Assembly: GCA_963678675.1 (NCBI GenBank)
Contig: OY783198.1
Location: 6,639,001-6,703,000, forward strand
DNA length: 64,000 nucleotides
From: Xiphydria camelus
Taxonomy: Eukaryota > Arthropoda > Insecta > Hymenoptera > Xiphydriidae
Reading direction: 5' to 3'
The notes beneath the pieces are model-generated. The model saw only the letters and a list, made by a program, of their open reading frames with translations. It ran no database searches and was not told the origin of the DNA. The translations under genes were made by a program, and so were the position numbers. Positions 63,768 through 64,000 of this stretch are shown here, in pieces (the stretch's first letter is position 1; each line of letters begins with the position of its first letter).

Positions 63768-64000
63768 ATCAGCGGGTCGAGTGCGACGTAAGTTTATAAA
63801 GACACGATCAGATTCCGCAATCGAGAGCGCGAACAGAGACCCGCCCGCCAAAATCGGAATTTATCGGCCAGTCGGCTTTCGTTACGCCCGTTGATTGGCG
63901 CCCTTATTTTATGGCGATAAATTCTAACTTGCCACCTGCCAGAATAGGCGTACGAGTGCGGTTCTACGGATACGTATATCTATATACGTACGGTTATCCC
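63768..64000. other. single-copy CpG-rich DNA at window edge
   Basis: No gene seen. TTTTATGGCGATAAATT at 63906-63922 resembles a homeodomain-type site. The window ends in (TA)-rich TATATCTATATACG. Confidence 0.3.

Overview
The window looks like nuclear DNA of an insect, most likely a hymenopteran and plausibly an ant. It alternates CpG-rich, unmethylated-looking stretches with AT-rich stretches, has a TTAA/TA-targeted DNA-transposon complement, and shows no bacterial gene organisation. I find no host protein-coding gene, rRNA or tRNA that I can defend. The long open frames in the GC-rich parts are overlapping, arginine/proline/serine-rich frames with no recognisable domain. The window is therefore either intergenic or the interior of a very large intron.

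What fills it is a dense deposit of non-autonomous DNA transposons (MITEs and foldback elements). I can define about fifteen families by terminal inverted repeats (TIRs), repeated internal sequence or both. Most share the same ~12-bp terminus, CAC(T/G)GAGAAAAAT, next to TA, although their interiors are unrelated (families A-G, J, M; A has about nine copies). Others are: a pogo/Tigger-like group (6.48-7.35, 25.64-26.15 kb and family N at 32.0, 42.3 and 54.1 kb); TTAA-flanked piggyBac-like elements (3.55-3.92, 24.47-24.72, 62.59-63.26 kb); two hAT-like elements (1.79-2.23, 43.62-43.97 kb); and large perfect or near-perfect palindromes (13.80-14.49, 26.19-26.86, 28.50-28.90, 33.78-34.52, 50.88-51.25 kb). 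The only recognisable coding remnants are two mirror-image C-terminal pieces of a mariner transposase (41.63-42.61 kb) and an N-terminal helix-turn-helix remnant of a Tc1/mariner-type transposase (63.26-63.77 kb).

Layout: 0-6 kb unique DNA with a hAT-like element, a piggyBac-like MITE, a nested D/E pair and a mariner-type MITE. 6.2-7.6 kb is a three-level nest. 8.2-8.5 kb is an element bracketed by a 27-bp exact direct repeat. 9.5-10 kb is a 209-bp tandem duplication. 13.8-15.4 kb is the giant palindrome followed by B(C) and another MITE. 16.4-24.7 kb holds B, L, A, A, A and piggyBac-like copies. 25.6-28.9 kb holds a pogo-like element and palindromes. 30.1-31.3 kb is a multi-level nest inside family I. 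32-44 kb holds N, H, D, G, A, C, the mariner foldback and a hAT-like element. 46.9-62.1 kb holds palindromes, K, A, I, J, N, C, B and M copies. The window ends with two abutting transposons.

Between these lie CpG-rich single-copy blocks with purine/pyrimidine tracts, a strong G-quadruplex motif (45.56 kb) and a duplicated homeodomain-like ATTAAT block at 33.42 and 34.68 kb. Those blocks are the best places to look for host regulatory DNA. I do not see a complete new system. The most striking biology is the nesting, the shared termini on unrelated interiors, and the long palindromes that could give hairpin RNA.
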